From Massilia brevitalea (GTDB taxonomy: Bacteria > Pseudomonadota > Gammaproteobacteria > Burkholderiales > Burkholderiaceae_D): DNA of 64,000 nucleotides. Location: positions 62,001-126,000 of the forward strand of contig NZ_JAULSI010000002.1 of assembly GCF_030711405.1 (NCBI RefSeq), given 5' to 3'. The notes below the pieces were generated by a model, which worked only from the letters and a program-made list of their open reading frames with translations, had not been told where the DNA came from and searched no databases. This document shows, one piece after another, positions 35,769-46,977 of the stretch (position 1 is the first letter of the stretch; each line of letters opens with the position of its first letter). A program made the translations under genes and the position numbers.

Positions 35769-36377
35769 ATGCAGATCAAATCCTTCCTCGCAGGTGCAGC
35801 CCTTGCCCTGCTGTCCCTGAACGCCGCCCAGGCCGCCGTGATCACGATTCAGGCAGACCGGGACGCGTCCGTTGGCGACGGCGCCAACAATGCCTGGAAT
35901 GTCTGGCACCGCTGGGTCGGAACGAACATCATGGGCACCTACAGTTCGCTGTTTGGTTTCGACCTGGGCAGCCTGCAGGGCAAACAGATCAGCGCGGTCG
36001 CGTTCTCGGCTTTCCACAATTTTACGGATGCCGACGGCATCATCGGCGCCGCGTTCGGCCTCGACAATACCTGGGAGCCGCCGAGCGTCGCCAGTTACGA
36101 CGCCATCGGCCCTGTGCTGGCCAACAATACCGCCTCGCAGGCGACGGTAAACACCTACCAGACCTGGAAGCTGGGCAAGCCGGTCACGAGCGACGGGCGC
36201 CTGACGGTGGTGCTGAGCGGCGACGGCTGGAACGACTATGAGCCGCTCCTGCGCGGCCTCGGCCACGGCGCCTTTCTGACCGTGACCTATGCCGAGGTGC
36301 CGGAACCGGTGTCGCTTGGCCTGCTGGGCGTCGGTCTGGCCGGCCTGGCCGCCGCGCGGCGCCGCAAGCCGGCCTGA
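35769..36377 (+). CDS. PEP-CTERM sorting-domain protein
   Basis: A 202-residue exported protein. The signal peptide is MQIKSFLAGAALALLSLNAAQA; the C-terminus VPEPVSLGLLGVGLAGLAAARRRKP is a textbook PEP-CTERM signal for exosortase. The mature part (VITIQADRDASVGDGANNAW..., later SLFGFDLGSLQGKQISAVAFSAF) looks like a beta-sandwich domain seen in DNRLRE-type secreted proteins, which is a guess. It probably ends up at the cell surface or in the extracellular matrix. A terminator follows at 36397. Confidence 0.88.
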   Translation: MQIKSFLAGAALALLSLNAAQAAVITIQADRDASVGDGANNAWNVWHRWVGTNIMGTYSSLFGFDLGSLQGKQISAVAFSAFHNFTDADGIIGAAFGLDNTWEPPSVASYDAIGPVLANNTASQATVNTYQTWKLGKPVTSDGRLTVVLSGDGWNDYEPLLRGLGHGAFLTVTYAEVPEPVSLGLLGVGLAGLAAARRRKPA

Positions 36378-36396
36378 GCTGCGACTACTCCGAATG

Positions 36397-36424
36397 AACG
36401 GCAGCCGAGGCTGCCGTTTTTTAT
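36397..36424 (+). terminator. Intrinsic terminator after the PEP-CTERM gene
   Basis: AACGGCAGCC-GA-GGCTGCCGTT, a perfect 10-bp stem, runs into TTTT and a further T-rich stretch. Confidence 0.88.
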
Positions 36425-36583
36425 TTTCCTCAGGAAAATCAACGGCTTCCGATAGCGCATCCGTACCGGCATGCGGCTCTACCGCGCGCGCCCTGTTCAG
36501 GATTTGGCTTAACTTAACAGCAAGTACGCGAGGCTATCGACGCCGTTGCGTGAATTACCATGACCGAACACTAGGAGGATCAC

Positions 36584-37129
36584 ATGCTCAATCGTGTCGT
36601 TACCGTTGCCGCCCTGGCCGTCGGCGGAATGCTGCTGTCGAAAAAGATCAAGGCGAAACAAAACTCGAGCGGGAGCTCGGCGATCATCGAAGCCATCGAA
36701 GTGAATGTGCCGGATAACGTTGCCTACAACCAGTTCACCCAGTTCGAAGACTTCCCGCAGTTCATGAAGAGCGTCAAGGAAATCCGCCAGCTCGACGACA
36801 AGCGCCTGCACTGGAAAGCCAACGTCGCCGGCGAAGACAAGGAATGGGATGCCGAGATCACCGAGCAGATCCCGGACAAGCGCATCGCCTGGCGCAGCAT
36901 CGGCGGCGTGCGCAATGGCGGCGTCGTTACCTTCCACAAGATTTCCGACAACGTGACCCGCGTGACCCTGCAGATGGATTACGAACCGGAAGGCGTGCTC
37001 GAACAGATCGGCGACGCCCTGGGCGCCGTGCGCATGGAAGCGCGCAGCAATTTGTCGAATTTCAAGGAATTGCTGGAGAAGCGCGGCTCGGAAACGGGCG
37101 CGTGGCGTGGGAAGATCAACCAGCATTGA
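36584..37129 (+). CDS. SRPBCC-family (polyketide cyclase/dehydrase-like) protein
   Basis: A 181-residue protein with a hydrophobic N-terminal anchor (VVTVAALAVGGMLLSKKIKAK) and then a START/SRPBCC ligand-binding fold: EAIEVNVPDNVAYNQFTQFEDFPQFMKSV, followed by KRLHWKANVAGEDKEWDAEITEQIPDKRIAWRS and GGVVTFHKISDNVTRVTLQMDYEP. A strong AGGAGGATCAC ribosome-binding site precedes the ATG. Such proteins are often stress-induced in related bacteria, but the ligand is unknown. A terminator follows at once. Confidence 0.87.
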   Translation: MLNRVVTVAALAVGGMLLSKKIKAKQNSSGSSAIIEAIEVNVPDNVAYNQFTQFEDFPQFMKSVKEIRQLDDKRLHWKANVAGEDKEWDAEITEQIPDKRIAWRSIGGVRNGGVVTFHKISDNVTRVTLQMDYEPEGVLEQIGDALGAVRMEARSNLSNFKELLEKRGSETGAWRGKINQH

Positions 37130-37145
37130 TTGCTGATGAATGAGA

Positions 37146-37173
37146 AACGCCACCTTCGCGGTGGCGTTTTTTT
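37146..37173 (+). terminator. Intrinsic terminator after the SRPBCC gene
   Basis: AACGCCACC-TTCGC-GGTGGCGTT, a 9-bp stem, is followed by a T-run to 37173. Confidence 0.9.
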
Positions 37174-37207
37174 ATCCTGCGAACCTGCGGTCATTCAACC
37201 ATGTGCC

Positions 37208-37404
37208 CGTACGGTGGGCACCCCGTGCCCACGCGGTTACGTGCCGATCCTTGCTGTGTTGGCTGCGATGTGTCGCTCGCAAAGTATGCATTGAACGTCA
37301 AAGGCGACACGCTCGGGTTCTGTTTGATGTTACGAGCGGCAAGTCACGGCCAACACAGCAAGCATGAGCACGTAACCGCGTGGGCACGGGGTGCCCACCG
37401 TACG
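37208..37404. repeat. Long REPIN (second REP type) between convergent genes
   Basis: The element begins CGTACGGTGGGCACCCCGTG then CCCACGCGGTTACGTGC and ends with the reverse complement, GCACGTAACCGCGTGGGCAC then GGGGTGCCCACCGTACG, a near-perfect 36-base outer inverted repeat. Inside are TGTGTTGGC (37254) and its complement GCCAACACA, so nested pairing is possible. A sister copy with the same ends lies at 43139-43337. Confidence 0.9.
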
Positions 37405-37500
37405 ATCATGGCCTCAGGCCACAAATCGGTCATGGCTGCAGGCCAAGAATTGGTCATGGCCGCAGGCCGCGAATCGATCATGGCCGCAGGCCACGAATCA
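37405..37500. repeat. Four 24-bp tandem repeats with GGCC-GCA-GGCC core
   Basis: Four exact 24-base units directly abut the REPIN: starts 37405, 37429, 37453 and 37477. The consensus is RTCATGGCCGCAGGCC followed by VMGAATCR. GGCCGCAGGCC can fold into a 4-bp, 3-nt-loop mini-hairpin. The same core builds the much longer array at 43350-44314. The block ends 15 bases from the M13 peptidase stop. Confidence 0.88.
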
Positions 37501-37514
37501 AGCGCCGCTGTGAA

Positions 37515-39602
37515 TCACCACACCCGGCAACGCTTCAGCGCCGCCATCGGCTGGCCCGGCTTGCAGTTGAACGCCTTTTCGAACTCCGGCATGTTGATCA
37601 CGACGCCGTTCACGCGGTACTTGCCCGGCGAGTGAGGATCGGTCGCGGCCGACACGCGCAAGTTTTCCGGCCGGTCGTTTTCACAAGCCCATTGTGCAAA
37701 GCCGACGAAGAAGCGCTGCTCCGGCGACAAGCCCTCATGTGCAAACTGCGTAGGCTGGGCCTGTTGCGGCATGCTCGCCATCTGTGTCTTCCACGCCATC
37801 CAGCCCAGGATCACGCCGCCGAGGTCGGCCACGTCTTCGCCCAGGGTCAGCTTGCTGTTGATCTTGATGTCGTCCACCACCGTGTACTGGGCGTACTGGT
37901 CGACGATGCACTGGGCGCGTTCCTCGAAGGCCTTGCCATCCTTTTTCGTCCACCAGTCCTTCAGGTTTCCCTTGGCATCGAACTGGCGGCCCTCGTCGTC
38001 AAAGGCGTGGGTCAGTTCATGGCCGATGGTGCCGCCGGTGTTGCCGTAGTTCGGCGCGTCATCCATCTTCGGGTCGAACAGCGGCGGTTGCAGTACGCCG
38101 GCCGGGAAGTTGATGTCGTTCATCTGCGGGTTGAAATAGGCGTTCACCGTCGGCGGCGTCATCAGCCATTCGGTGCGGTCGAGCGGCTTGCCGATCTTGT
38201 CCAGCTGGCGCCGGTTCTCGAACGTCGTGCCGCGCACTACGTTGCCGGCGAAGTCGTCCGCCTTGACGTCGAAGGCCGAATAATCGCGCCAGGTGTCCGG
38301 GTAGCCGATCTTGTTGACGATGGCGTCCAGCTTTTCACGCGCCCGCTGTTTCGTCTCGGCGCTCATCCACTCCAGCGAGTCGATGTCTTTTGCCATCGCC
38401 TCTTCCACCTGGCGCGTCATGTGCAGCGACTTCGCCTTCAGCTCGGGCGAAAAGGCGCGGCCGACGAATTCCTGGCCGAGCGCTTCGCCCAGCTGGTGGT
38501 CGACCAGCTGCACGCAGCGCTTCCAGCGCGGCGCCTGCTTCTCGACGCCGCGCAGGGTCTGCATGAAGAAAGCGAAGTGCGGCTGATCGAACTGCGGCGA
38601 CAGGGCCGGCGCCATGTCTTCCAGCACGTGCCAGCGCAGGTAGGTCTTGATGGCGGCCAGGTCCTGGCCTTTCAGCTGCCTGGCGAATTCCTTGAAGAAT
38701 TTCGGTTCGGTGACATTGAACTCCTTGACGCCAGGCTGGCCGACGGCGGCCAGATAGGCGCTCCAGTCGAAGCCGGGCGTCAGCGCCTGCAATTGCTTCA
38801 GGCTGGTCTTGTGGAACAAATTGTAGGGGTCGCGCTGTTCGACGCGGGTCAGCGATGCCTTCGCCAGTGCGGTCTCGATGCGCATCACGGTGGCCGCCGA
38901 ACGTTTGGCAACGGCTTCGCTCTCGCCGGCCAGGCCGAACATGGTGGCCACGTGGGCTTCGTATTGCGTGCGCAGCGTCTTGGAATGCGCGTCGGTCTTG
39001 ACGTAGTAGTCGCGGTCCGGCAGGCCCAGGCCGCCGGCGCTGGCAAAAGCGATCACGCGGGTCGAGTCGCCGAAGTCCTGGTTCGAGCTGAAGCCGAAGA
39101 AGAAGTCGTCGCTCGACAAACCGAGTTGCAGCGCGGCCAGCACCTGCGGCAGCTCGCGCACCGATTGCATGGCGCCGATGCGTTCCATCCATGGCGCCAG
39201 CGGTGCGGCGCCGCGCTTGGCGATCGCCGCTTCATCCATGCAGGCGCCGAAGTAGTCGCCGATCTTTTGCTGGGTGGCGCTGCGGCCTTCCTTCTGTTTC
39301 GCCAGGCCGTCGAGGATGCCCCACAGGTAGCGCTGGTTGTCCTGCGCCAGCTTGCTGTACACCGACCAGCGCGCCTGGTCGCTTGGGACCGGGTTGTTCT
39401 TCATCCAGCCGCCGCAGGCGTACTGGTAGAAGTCGACGCAGGGGTCGGCGCTCTTGTCCATCGAACTCACGTCCAGGCCGGGCGTGTAGGGGAAGGTCTT
39501 GGCCGGCTGCTCAGCCTGGGCGGATGGGGACGTTTGGGCGGAGGCGAACGCGGCGGCGCCGGCGAGCGAGATGCCCAGGGCGATACGGGTGAGGTGACGC
39601 AT
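37515..39602 (-). CDS. M13-family zinc metallopeptidase (neprilysin/PepO-like), secreted
   Basis: A 695-residue protein, normal for bacterial M13. The signal peptide MRHLTRIALGISLAGAAAFA decides the start at 39602; the frame is open further upstream without a ribosome-binding site. Seen: DPCVDFYQYACGGWMKNN near the N-terminus, VNAYFNPQMNDINFPAGVLQ-type substrate loop, the zinc motif HELTHAFDDEG (about residue 530), the third ligand region GEDVADLGGV (family: GENIADxGG) and the terminal CRVW. It should cleave peptides in the periplasm or outside. Confidence 0.93.
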   Translation of the reverse strand: MRHLTRIALGISLAGAAAFASAQTSPSAQAEQPAKTFPYTPGLDVSSMDKSADPCVDFYQYACGGWMKNNPVPSDQARWSVYSKLAQDNQRYLWGILDGLAKQKEGRSATQQKIGDYFGACMDEAAIAKRGAAPLAPWMERIGAMQSVRELPQVLAALQLGLSSDDFFFGFSSNQDFGDSTRVIAFASAGGLGLPDRDYYVKTDAHSKTLRTQYEAHVATMFGLAGESEAVAKRSAATVMRIETALAKASLTRVEQRDPYNLFHKTSLKQLQALTPGFDWSAYLAAVGQPGVKEFNVTEPKFFKEFARQLKGQDLAAIKTYLRWHVLEDMAPALSPQFDQPHFAFFMQTLRGVEKQAPRWKRCVQLVDHQLGEALGQEFVGRAFSPELKAKSLHMTRQVEEAMAKDIDSLEWMSAETKQRAREKLDAIVNKIGYPDTWRDYSAFDVKADDFAGNVVRGTTFENRRQLDKIGKPLDRTEWLMTPPTVNAYFNPQMNDINFPAGVLQPPLFDPKMDDAPNYGNTGGTIGHELTHAFDDEGRQFDAKGNLKDWWTKKDGKAFEERAQCIVDQYAQYTVVDDIKINSKLTLGEDVADLGGVILGWMAWKTQMASMPQQAQPTQFAHEGLSPEQRFFVGFAQWACENDRPENLRVSAATDPHSPGKYRVNGVVINMPEFEKAFNCKPGQPMAALKRCRVW

Positions 39603-39702
39603 GGGAAGGTTTTCCAAAAAGTTGACCGTGCATGCTGACACATAAATATTGCCTAAGCAATATCGAACACGGAGCCGCTGTCGCGTTTGGTCCGCGCCCA
39701 TG

Positions 39703-39733
39703 AAAAAAGCCGCTGCCCACGCAGGCAGCGGCT
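39703..39733 (-). terminator. Intrinsic terminator after glf
   Basis: On the minus strand AGCCGCTGCC-TGCGTG-GGCAGCGGCT, a 10-bp stem, is followed by a run of T (the A-run at 39703-39708). It ends the glf transcript before the M13 gene. Confidence 0.88.
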
Positions 39734-39781
39734 TCATCGGTGCTTTTCCCAGCCGGCCATCCAGGCCGGCTGCTCCGCTCA

Positions 39782-41285
<1,504 letters not shown>

Positions 41286-43064
41286 TTGTCTACCCGTCCG
41301 CTGGTCCGTACCGTCCTGAGCAGCCTGCTCGCTGCCGCCCTCGCCCTTCCTGCCGCCGCCTTCGCTGCCGAACCGGCATGGGTTACCAAGAGCAACGACA
41401 ACGCCAAGGTCCTGTTGAATGTGCTGGCCAAGTATTCGCCGGAAGGCGCCAGCAACCTGGGCGTGGAAGGCTACGATGAACAGATTACCGACATGTCGCG
41501 CGACCAGTTCGAGGCCACCAACAAGGACCTGCGCGCGGCGATTGCCGAGTACCAGAAACGCATGAAGGCCGAGTCCGATCCCAAGGTGAAACAGGACCTG
41601 GAAATCCTGATCAACAAGGCCAACGACCAGATCCGCACCGCCGCCCTCGACCGCAAGTACTTCATGCCCTTCATCGACCTGACCGGCATGATGTTCGGCG
41701 TGATGCGCGCCACGCTCGACCCGCGCATCCCGAAGGAACGCCAGCAGACCCTGCTGGTGCGCCTGGACAAGTACGCCGGCCTGGCCAAGGGCTACCGCCC
41801 GGTCACCGAACTGGCGCACGAGCGCCTGCAGGAACGCCTGAAGGCCAACAAGAACCTGCTCGGCCCATACAAAGGCGAGATCGAGCAGTCGCTGAGCGAC
41901 GCCCCGACCCTGCTCAAGGGCATGCGCGACCTGCTGGCCAAGAGTGGCCTGCAAGGCTGGGAAAAAAGTTTCGGTACGCTGGAACAACAGCTCACCGCCT
42001 ACAACGCGCGCCTGAAGAGCGAGCTGCTGCCGCGCGCGCGTACCGACCATCGCCTGCCGGCCGAGGTGTACGCCAACAACCTGCGCGAATTCGGCGTCGA
42101 CATCAGCCCGCAGGAGCTGATCGCCAAGTCGCTGACCTCGTTTGCCGAGATCCGCAACCAGATGCAGATCACGGCCAACCTGATCGCCAAGGAACGCGGC
42201 TTCAAGAATGCCGACTACCGCGCCGTGATGCTGCAGTTGAAGAAAGACCAGATTCCGCTGGATAAAGTGATGCCGATCTATGCCCAGCGCCTGGCGTCGC
42301 TCGAAGCCGCCGCGCGCGAGCAACACATCGTCACCCTGCCCCAGCGCAAGGCCGTGATCCGCCTGGCCACCGCCGCCGAGAACGCCCAGCAGCCGGCGCC
42401 GCACATGAGCCCGCCGCGCCTGATCGGCAACACCGGCGAGTATGGCGAATTCGTGCTGACCACCGGCATGCCTCCTGATGCCTCGGGTAAAACCATGGTG
42501 TTCGACGACTTCACCCACGAGGCCGGCACCTGGTCGATCACGGCGCACGAAGCGCGTCCGGGCCACGAGCTGCAATTTGCCAAGATGATCGAGACCGGCG
42601 TCTCGACCGCGCGCGCGGTGTTCGCCTTCAACAGCGTCAACGTGGAGGGCTGGGCCCTGTATGCGGAAGCGGAAATGCAGCCCTACGAACCGCTCGACGG
42701 CCAGCTGTTCGCCCTCCAGGCCCGCGCCATGCGCGCCGCTCGCGCCTTCCTCGATCCGATGGTCAACCTGGGCGAAATTACCCCTGAAGGCGTAAAGGCT
42801 TTCCTGATGTCGGATGTCGGTTTGTCGGAAGGCATGGCCACGCAAGAGATGCAGCGCTACACCTTCCGCGCGCCGGGGCAAGCGACGTCCTACTTCTACG
42901 GCTACCAGCGTTTGATGGAAACCCGCCAGGCCGCCGAAGTGACGCTGGGCGACAAGTTCGACCGCCAGAAATTCAACGACTTCGTACTGGCCCAGGGCCT
43001 GGTGCCGCCGGCGCTGCTGCGCAAGGCGGTGATGGAAGAGTTTGTGCCGGCCATGCGCAAGTAA
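41286..43064 (+). CDS. DUF885-family secreted metallo-hydrolase
   Basis: A 592-residue exported protein. Translation starts at TTG, supported by AAGGAGTGAACG immediately upstream and a good signal peptide (VRTVLSSLLAAALALPAAAFA). The DUF885 catalytic signature is ITAHEARPGHELQF (HEAxPGH, about residue 420), followed by VNVEGWALYAEAEM where the downstream glutamate lies. Family members behave like zinc carboxypeptidases, but substrates are mostly undefined. It is divergent from glf. Together with the M13 enzyme it makes two secreted peptidase-like proteins around glf. Confidence 0.88.
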   Translation: MSTRPLVRTVLSSLLAAALALPAAAFAAEPAWVTKSNDNAKVLLNVLAKYSPEGASNLGVEGYDEQITDMSRDQFEATNKDLRAAIAEYQKRMKAESDPKVKQDLEILINKANDQIRTAALDRKYFMPFIDLTGMMFGVMRATLDPRIPKERQQTLLVRLDKYAGLAKGYRPVTELAHERLQERLKANKNLLGPYKGEIEQSLSDAPTLLKGMRDLLAKSGLQGWEKSFGTLEQQLTAYNARLKSELLPRARTDHRLPAEVYANNLREFGVDISPQELIAKSLTSFAEIRNQMQITANLIAKERGFKNADYRAVMLQLKKDQIPLDKVMPIYAQRLASLEAAAREQHIVTLPQRKAVIRLATAAENAQQPAPHMSPPRLIGNTGEYGEFVLTTGMPPDASGKTMVFDDFTHEAGTWSITAHEARPGHELQFAKMIETGVSTARAVFAFNSVNVEGWALYAEAEMQPYEPLDGQLFALQARAMRAARAFLDPMVNLGEITPEGVKAFLMSDVGLSEGMATQEMQRYTFRAPGQATSYFYGYQRLMETRQAAEVTLGDKFDRQKFNDFVLAQGLVPPALLRKAVMEEFVPAMRK

Positions 43065-43085
43065 GCTACGCATCGCTGTAAGGAA

Positions 43086-43117
43086 AATGGCCGGGCTGCT
43101 CGCGCACCCCGGTCATT
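43086..43117 (+). terminator. Probable terminator after the DUF885 gene
   Basis: AATGGCCGGG pairs with CCCGGTCATT (one mismatch) around a 12-base loop; a short T-rich GTTATTT follows. Confidence 0.55.
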
Positions 43118-43138
43118 GTTATTTGCGGCGACGTCAAC

Positions 43139-43337
43139 CGTACGGTGGGCACCCCGTGCCCACGCGGTTACGTGCTTGTGATTGCACCCGTAGACGTAAT
43201 TTGTCGCTCGCGAACGCAACCATGACCGAAACGGCATGCATGGGTTTCGTTCGATTCATATTTCGCGAGCGAGTCGGAACCGCCAGCGGTGCAAGGAAAC
43301 GTACGTAACCGCGTGGGCACGGGGTGCCCACCGTACG
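43139..43337. repeat. Long REPIN, sister of 37208-37404
   Basis: It has the same outer arms as the element at 37208: CGTACGGTGGGCACCCCGTG then CCCACGCGGTTACGTGC, and the inverted arm ending GGGGTGCCCACCGTACG. The core differs but also has nested complementarity (TTTGTCGCTCGCGAACG at 43199 against CGCGAGCGAGTC at 43263). It is followed at once by the 33-bp array. Confidence 0.9.
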
Positions 43338-43349
43338 GGCAGCGCTGCG

Positions 43350-44314
43350 GGCCCAAACAAAGCCGCAGGCCCGATAAGGCCGCAGCCCAAAAAAGCCGCA
43401 GGCCCGATAAGGCCGCAGGCCAAAAAAGCCGCAGGCCCGATAAGGCCGCAGGCCAAAAAAGCCGCAGGCCCGATAAGGCCGCAGGCCAAAAAAGCCGCAG
43501 GCCCGATAAGGCCGCAGGCCAAAAAAGCCGCAGGCCCGATAAGGCCGCAGGCCAAAAAAGCCGCAGGCCCGATAAGGCCGCAGGCCAAAAAAGCCGCAGG
43601 CCCGATAAGGCCGCAGGCCAAAAAAGCCGCAGGCCCGATAAGGCCGCAGGCCAAAAAAGCCGCAGGCCCGATAAGGCCGCAGGCCAAAAAAGCCGCAGGC
43701 CCGATAAGGCCGCAGGCCAAAAAAGCCGCAGGCCCGATAAGGCCGCAGGCCAAAAAAGCCGCAGGCCCGATAAGGCCGCAGGCCAAAAAAGCCGCAGGCC
43801 CGATAAGGCCGCAGGCCAAAAAAGCCGCAGGCCCGATAAGGCCGCAGGCCAAAAAAGCCGCAGGCCCGATAAGGCCGCAGGCCAAAAAAGCCGCAGGCCC
43901 GATAAGGCCGCAGGCCAAAAAAGCCGCAGGCCCGATAAGGCCGCAGGCCAAAAAAGCCGCAGGCCCGATAAGGCCGCAGGCCAAAAAAGCCGCAGGCCCG
44001 ATAAGGCCGCAGGCCAAAAAAGCCGCAGGCCCGATAAGGCCGCAGGCCAAAAAAGCCGCAGGCCCGATAAGGCCGCAGGCCAAAAAAGCCGCAGGCCCGA
44101 TAAGGCCGCAGGCCAAAAAAGCCGCAGGCCCGATAAGGCCGCAGGCCAAAAAAGCCGCAGGCCCGATAAGGCCGCAGGCCAAAAAAGCCGCAGGCCCGAT
44201 AAGGCCGCAGGCCAAAAAAGCCGCAGGCCCGATAAGGCCGCAGGCCAAAAAAGCCGCAGGCCCGATAAGGCCGCAGGCCAAAATAAAGCCGCAGGCCCGA
44301 CGAGGCCGCAGGCC
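43350..44314. repeat. 33-bp tandem array, 27 regular repeats, mini-hairpin cores
   Basis: The unit is AAAAAAGCCGCAGGCCC then GATAAGGCCGCAGGCC, exactly 33 bases. The first A-run is at 43388 and the last regular one at 44279, that is 27 periods almost without change. Edge units are degenerate (43350-43387 and 44280-44314). Each unit holds two GCCGCAGGCC cores about 17 bases apart, so it looks like a doubled 16-17-bp ancestor. Because 33 is a multiple of three, five of the six frames stay open across the array, so open frames here do not show coding. No start with a ribosome-binding site is seen. Confidence 0.93.
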
Positions 44315-44354
44315 AAAAAAAGGCCGGCGATGCGCGAGCATTGCCGGCCTTTTT
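44315..44354. terminator. Bidirectional intrinsic terminator
   Basis: AAAAAGGCCGGC pairs with GCCGGCCTTTTT, with an inner ATGC-GCGA-GCAT stem. It ends the minus-strand gene at 44373 and would also stop plus-strand reading through the array. Confidence 0.88.
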
Positions 44355-44372
44355 CCAACCCAACAAATCAAA

Positions 44373-45011
44373 TCACCCGCGCGTCGTTACCGGCTTCGCC
44401 ATGCCATTGCGCAGCGACTCGGCAATCACCCCGCGCGCCGCGCGTTCGGCATCCTTCTGCGCCTGTTCCATCTTTTTGCCGACCTCTTCCATCTTCTTGC
44501 CGGTCGCTTCCATCGGCTTGCCTGCATCTTCCATCTGCTTGCCGATCGCTTCCATTTTCTCGGCATTGAAAGTCACCGCCGCCAGCGCCATCTTCGTGCC
44601 GAGCGACCCCATGGAACCGCCCTGGCGGCCCATCTCGGCGCCATGCTGGCCCATCTGGGCGCCCAGCGCCTGCATCGGCGCCCAGGCGTCGCCCATGCGC
44701 TTGATGGTGGCCGGGTCCGTGACGATGTATTCCTTGCCGCCGTCACGGAACCAGAAGAAATCGCCCTGCATGCTGCGCTTGAGCTCCTTGACGCGCTTCT
44801 GGTCGGCGTCATTGCCCGTGATCACGTTGCCGCCATCGCGCACCAGCGCAAACGGTTCGCCGCCGTCGCGGGCGTTCATGCTGCGGTTGACGGTCCAGCT
44901 GTTGCTGTCGCCGGCCTGGGCCGGCAGGAGCGGCAGCGCGCAGGCGCAGGCCAGCACTGCCAGCAGCAGCGGCTGTTTCAGGGACGAGGATGGGAGGCGG
45001 AAGGTGGGCAT
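44373..45011 (-). CDS. Secreted hypothetical protein resembling the tail of BlaR1/M56 proteins
   Basis: A 212-residue protein. I prefer the second ATG (MPTFRLPSSSL) because GGAGAAAGAC precedes it. A signal peptide (LLLAVLACACALPLLPAQA) is followed by SNSWTVNRSMN..., a DFFWFRDGGKEYIVTDPATIKRM segment and a Met/Gly-rich repeat (MEAIGKQMEDAGKPMEATGK and similar) likely to be coiled coil. I recall this combination as the periplasmic C-terminal part of some M56 (BlaR1-like) proteins; here it stands alone without the peptidase. Function unknown. Confidence 0.72.
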   Translation of the reverse strand: MPTFRLPSSSLKQPLLLAVLACACALPLLPAQAGDSNSWTVNRSMNARDGGEPFALVRDGGNVITGNDADQKRVKELKRSMQGDFFWFRDGGKEYIVTDPATIKRMGDAWAPMQALGAQMGQHGAEMGRQGGSMGSLGTKMALAAVTFNAEKMEAIGKQMEDAGKPMEATGKKMEEVGKKMEQAQKDAERAARGVIAESLRNGMAKPVTTRG

Positions 45012-45128
45012 GTCTTTCTCCATGAACGGATTGTCGATGGAGAAAGAGTAGAACAGGCGGCTGGCGCCTGCCCGCGCCGTGCGACGAACGGCACGAATCG
45101 CGGAACAGGCGACAGATTTACAGCGGAA

Positions 45129-46235
<1,107 letters not shown>

Positions 46236-46308
46236 GTGCTGCTTCCTATGTCAATGAACAGAATTTTGCCATCATACCAAGCGGAGGCGAAGCGTGCCGC
46301 GCCCTCCC

Positions 46309-46977
46309 CTATTTGGACGAGGGCTGCATCGTCAGGCCGATCAGGCGCGCCACCACCGAGGCCAGGTACATCACGCCGACGAACATCTCGATGCTGGTAA
46401 AGGCGCGCGCATGCACGGTCACCGGGATCACGTCGCCGATGCCGGTGCTCGACAGCAGCGCGAAGCTCAGGTAATTCAGCTCGGTCCAGGTGCGCGGCAG
46501 GTCCGCGTTCACGGCCGAGGCAAAGGAACCGGGCACGATCGCCTGGACCACGATGTACAGGTGGGTGAAGCCCCATGCAATCAGGGTGAAGGTGGCGCCG
46601 GCGGCGAACAGCTCGTCGCGCGTGACCTTGCGGTCTTCCAGCATGTAGGAAATCAGGCTGCCGGCCGCATAGAAATAGAAAAACGCTTCCAGGCCCGAGG
46701 ACCAGGGCTGCAGGTATTCCAGGCCGAACAGCATCTGCGCCGACAGCAGCGCGATGATCGGTACCGCCAGTGTCGCGCTGATCCAGGTATGGCCCGGCGT
46801 GCGGCGCACCATGTTGGTGGCGAAGGTGAGGATGACGATGCCGAAGGCATTGAAGGCGACGTGGCCGAACTGGGTGCGCTCGAGGAAGGGATAGAGCGCC
46901 ATGCCCAGCAGCTGGGCCATCAGCAGGATAGCGGACGGGTGGCGCCGGGTGTGGACGAGCAGGCGGACGATACGCAT
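46309..46977 (-). CDS. Potassium-channel-like membrane protein
   Basis: A 222-residue protein with about six hydrophobic segments. A pore-loop-like LSFALLSSTGIGDVIPVTVHAR sits between the last two; TGIGD replaces the usual TVGYGD selectivity filter, a variant found in related two-pore-domain bacterial channels. No RCK/TrkA domain follows, so gating is unknown. The ATG lacks a strong ribosome-binding site. The 289-base gap to the PAAR gene holds no gene that I can support. Confidence 0.75.
   Translation of the reverse strand: MRIVRLLVHTRRHPSAILLMAQLLGMALYPFLERTQFGHVAFNAFGIVILTFATNMVRRTPGHTWISATLAVPIIALLSAQMLFGLEYLQPWSSGLEAFFYFYAAGSLISYMLEDRKVTRDELFAAGATFTLIAWGFTHLYIVVQAIVPGSFASAVNADLPRTWTELNYLSFALLSSTGIGDVIPVTVHARAFTSIEMFVGVMYLASVVARLIGLTMQPSSK

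Noticed and set aside
43350..44314. Possible CRISPR array
   Set aside because: Repeats are contiguous without unique spacers and no cas gene is near.
46309..46977. A typical Kv or KcsA potassium channel
   Set aside because: The filter reads TGIGD rather than TVGYGD and more membrane segments precede it, so only a general channel-like call is made.
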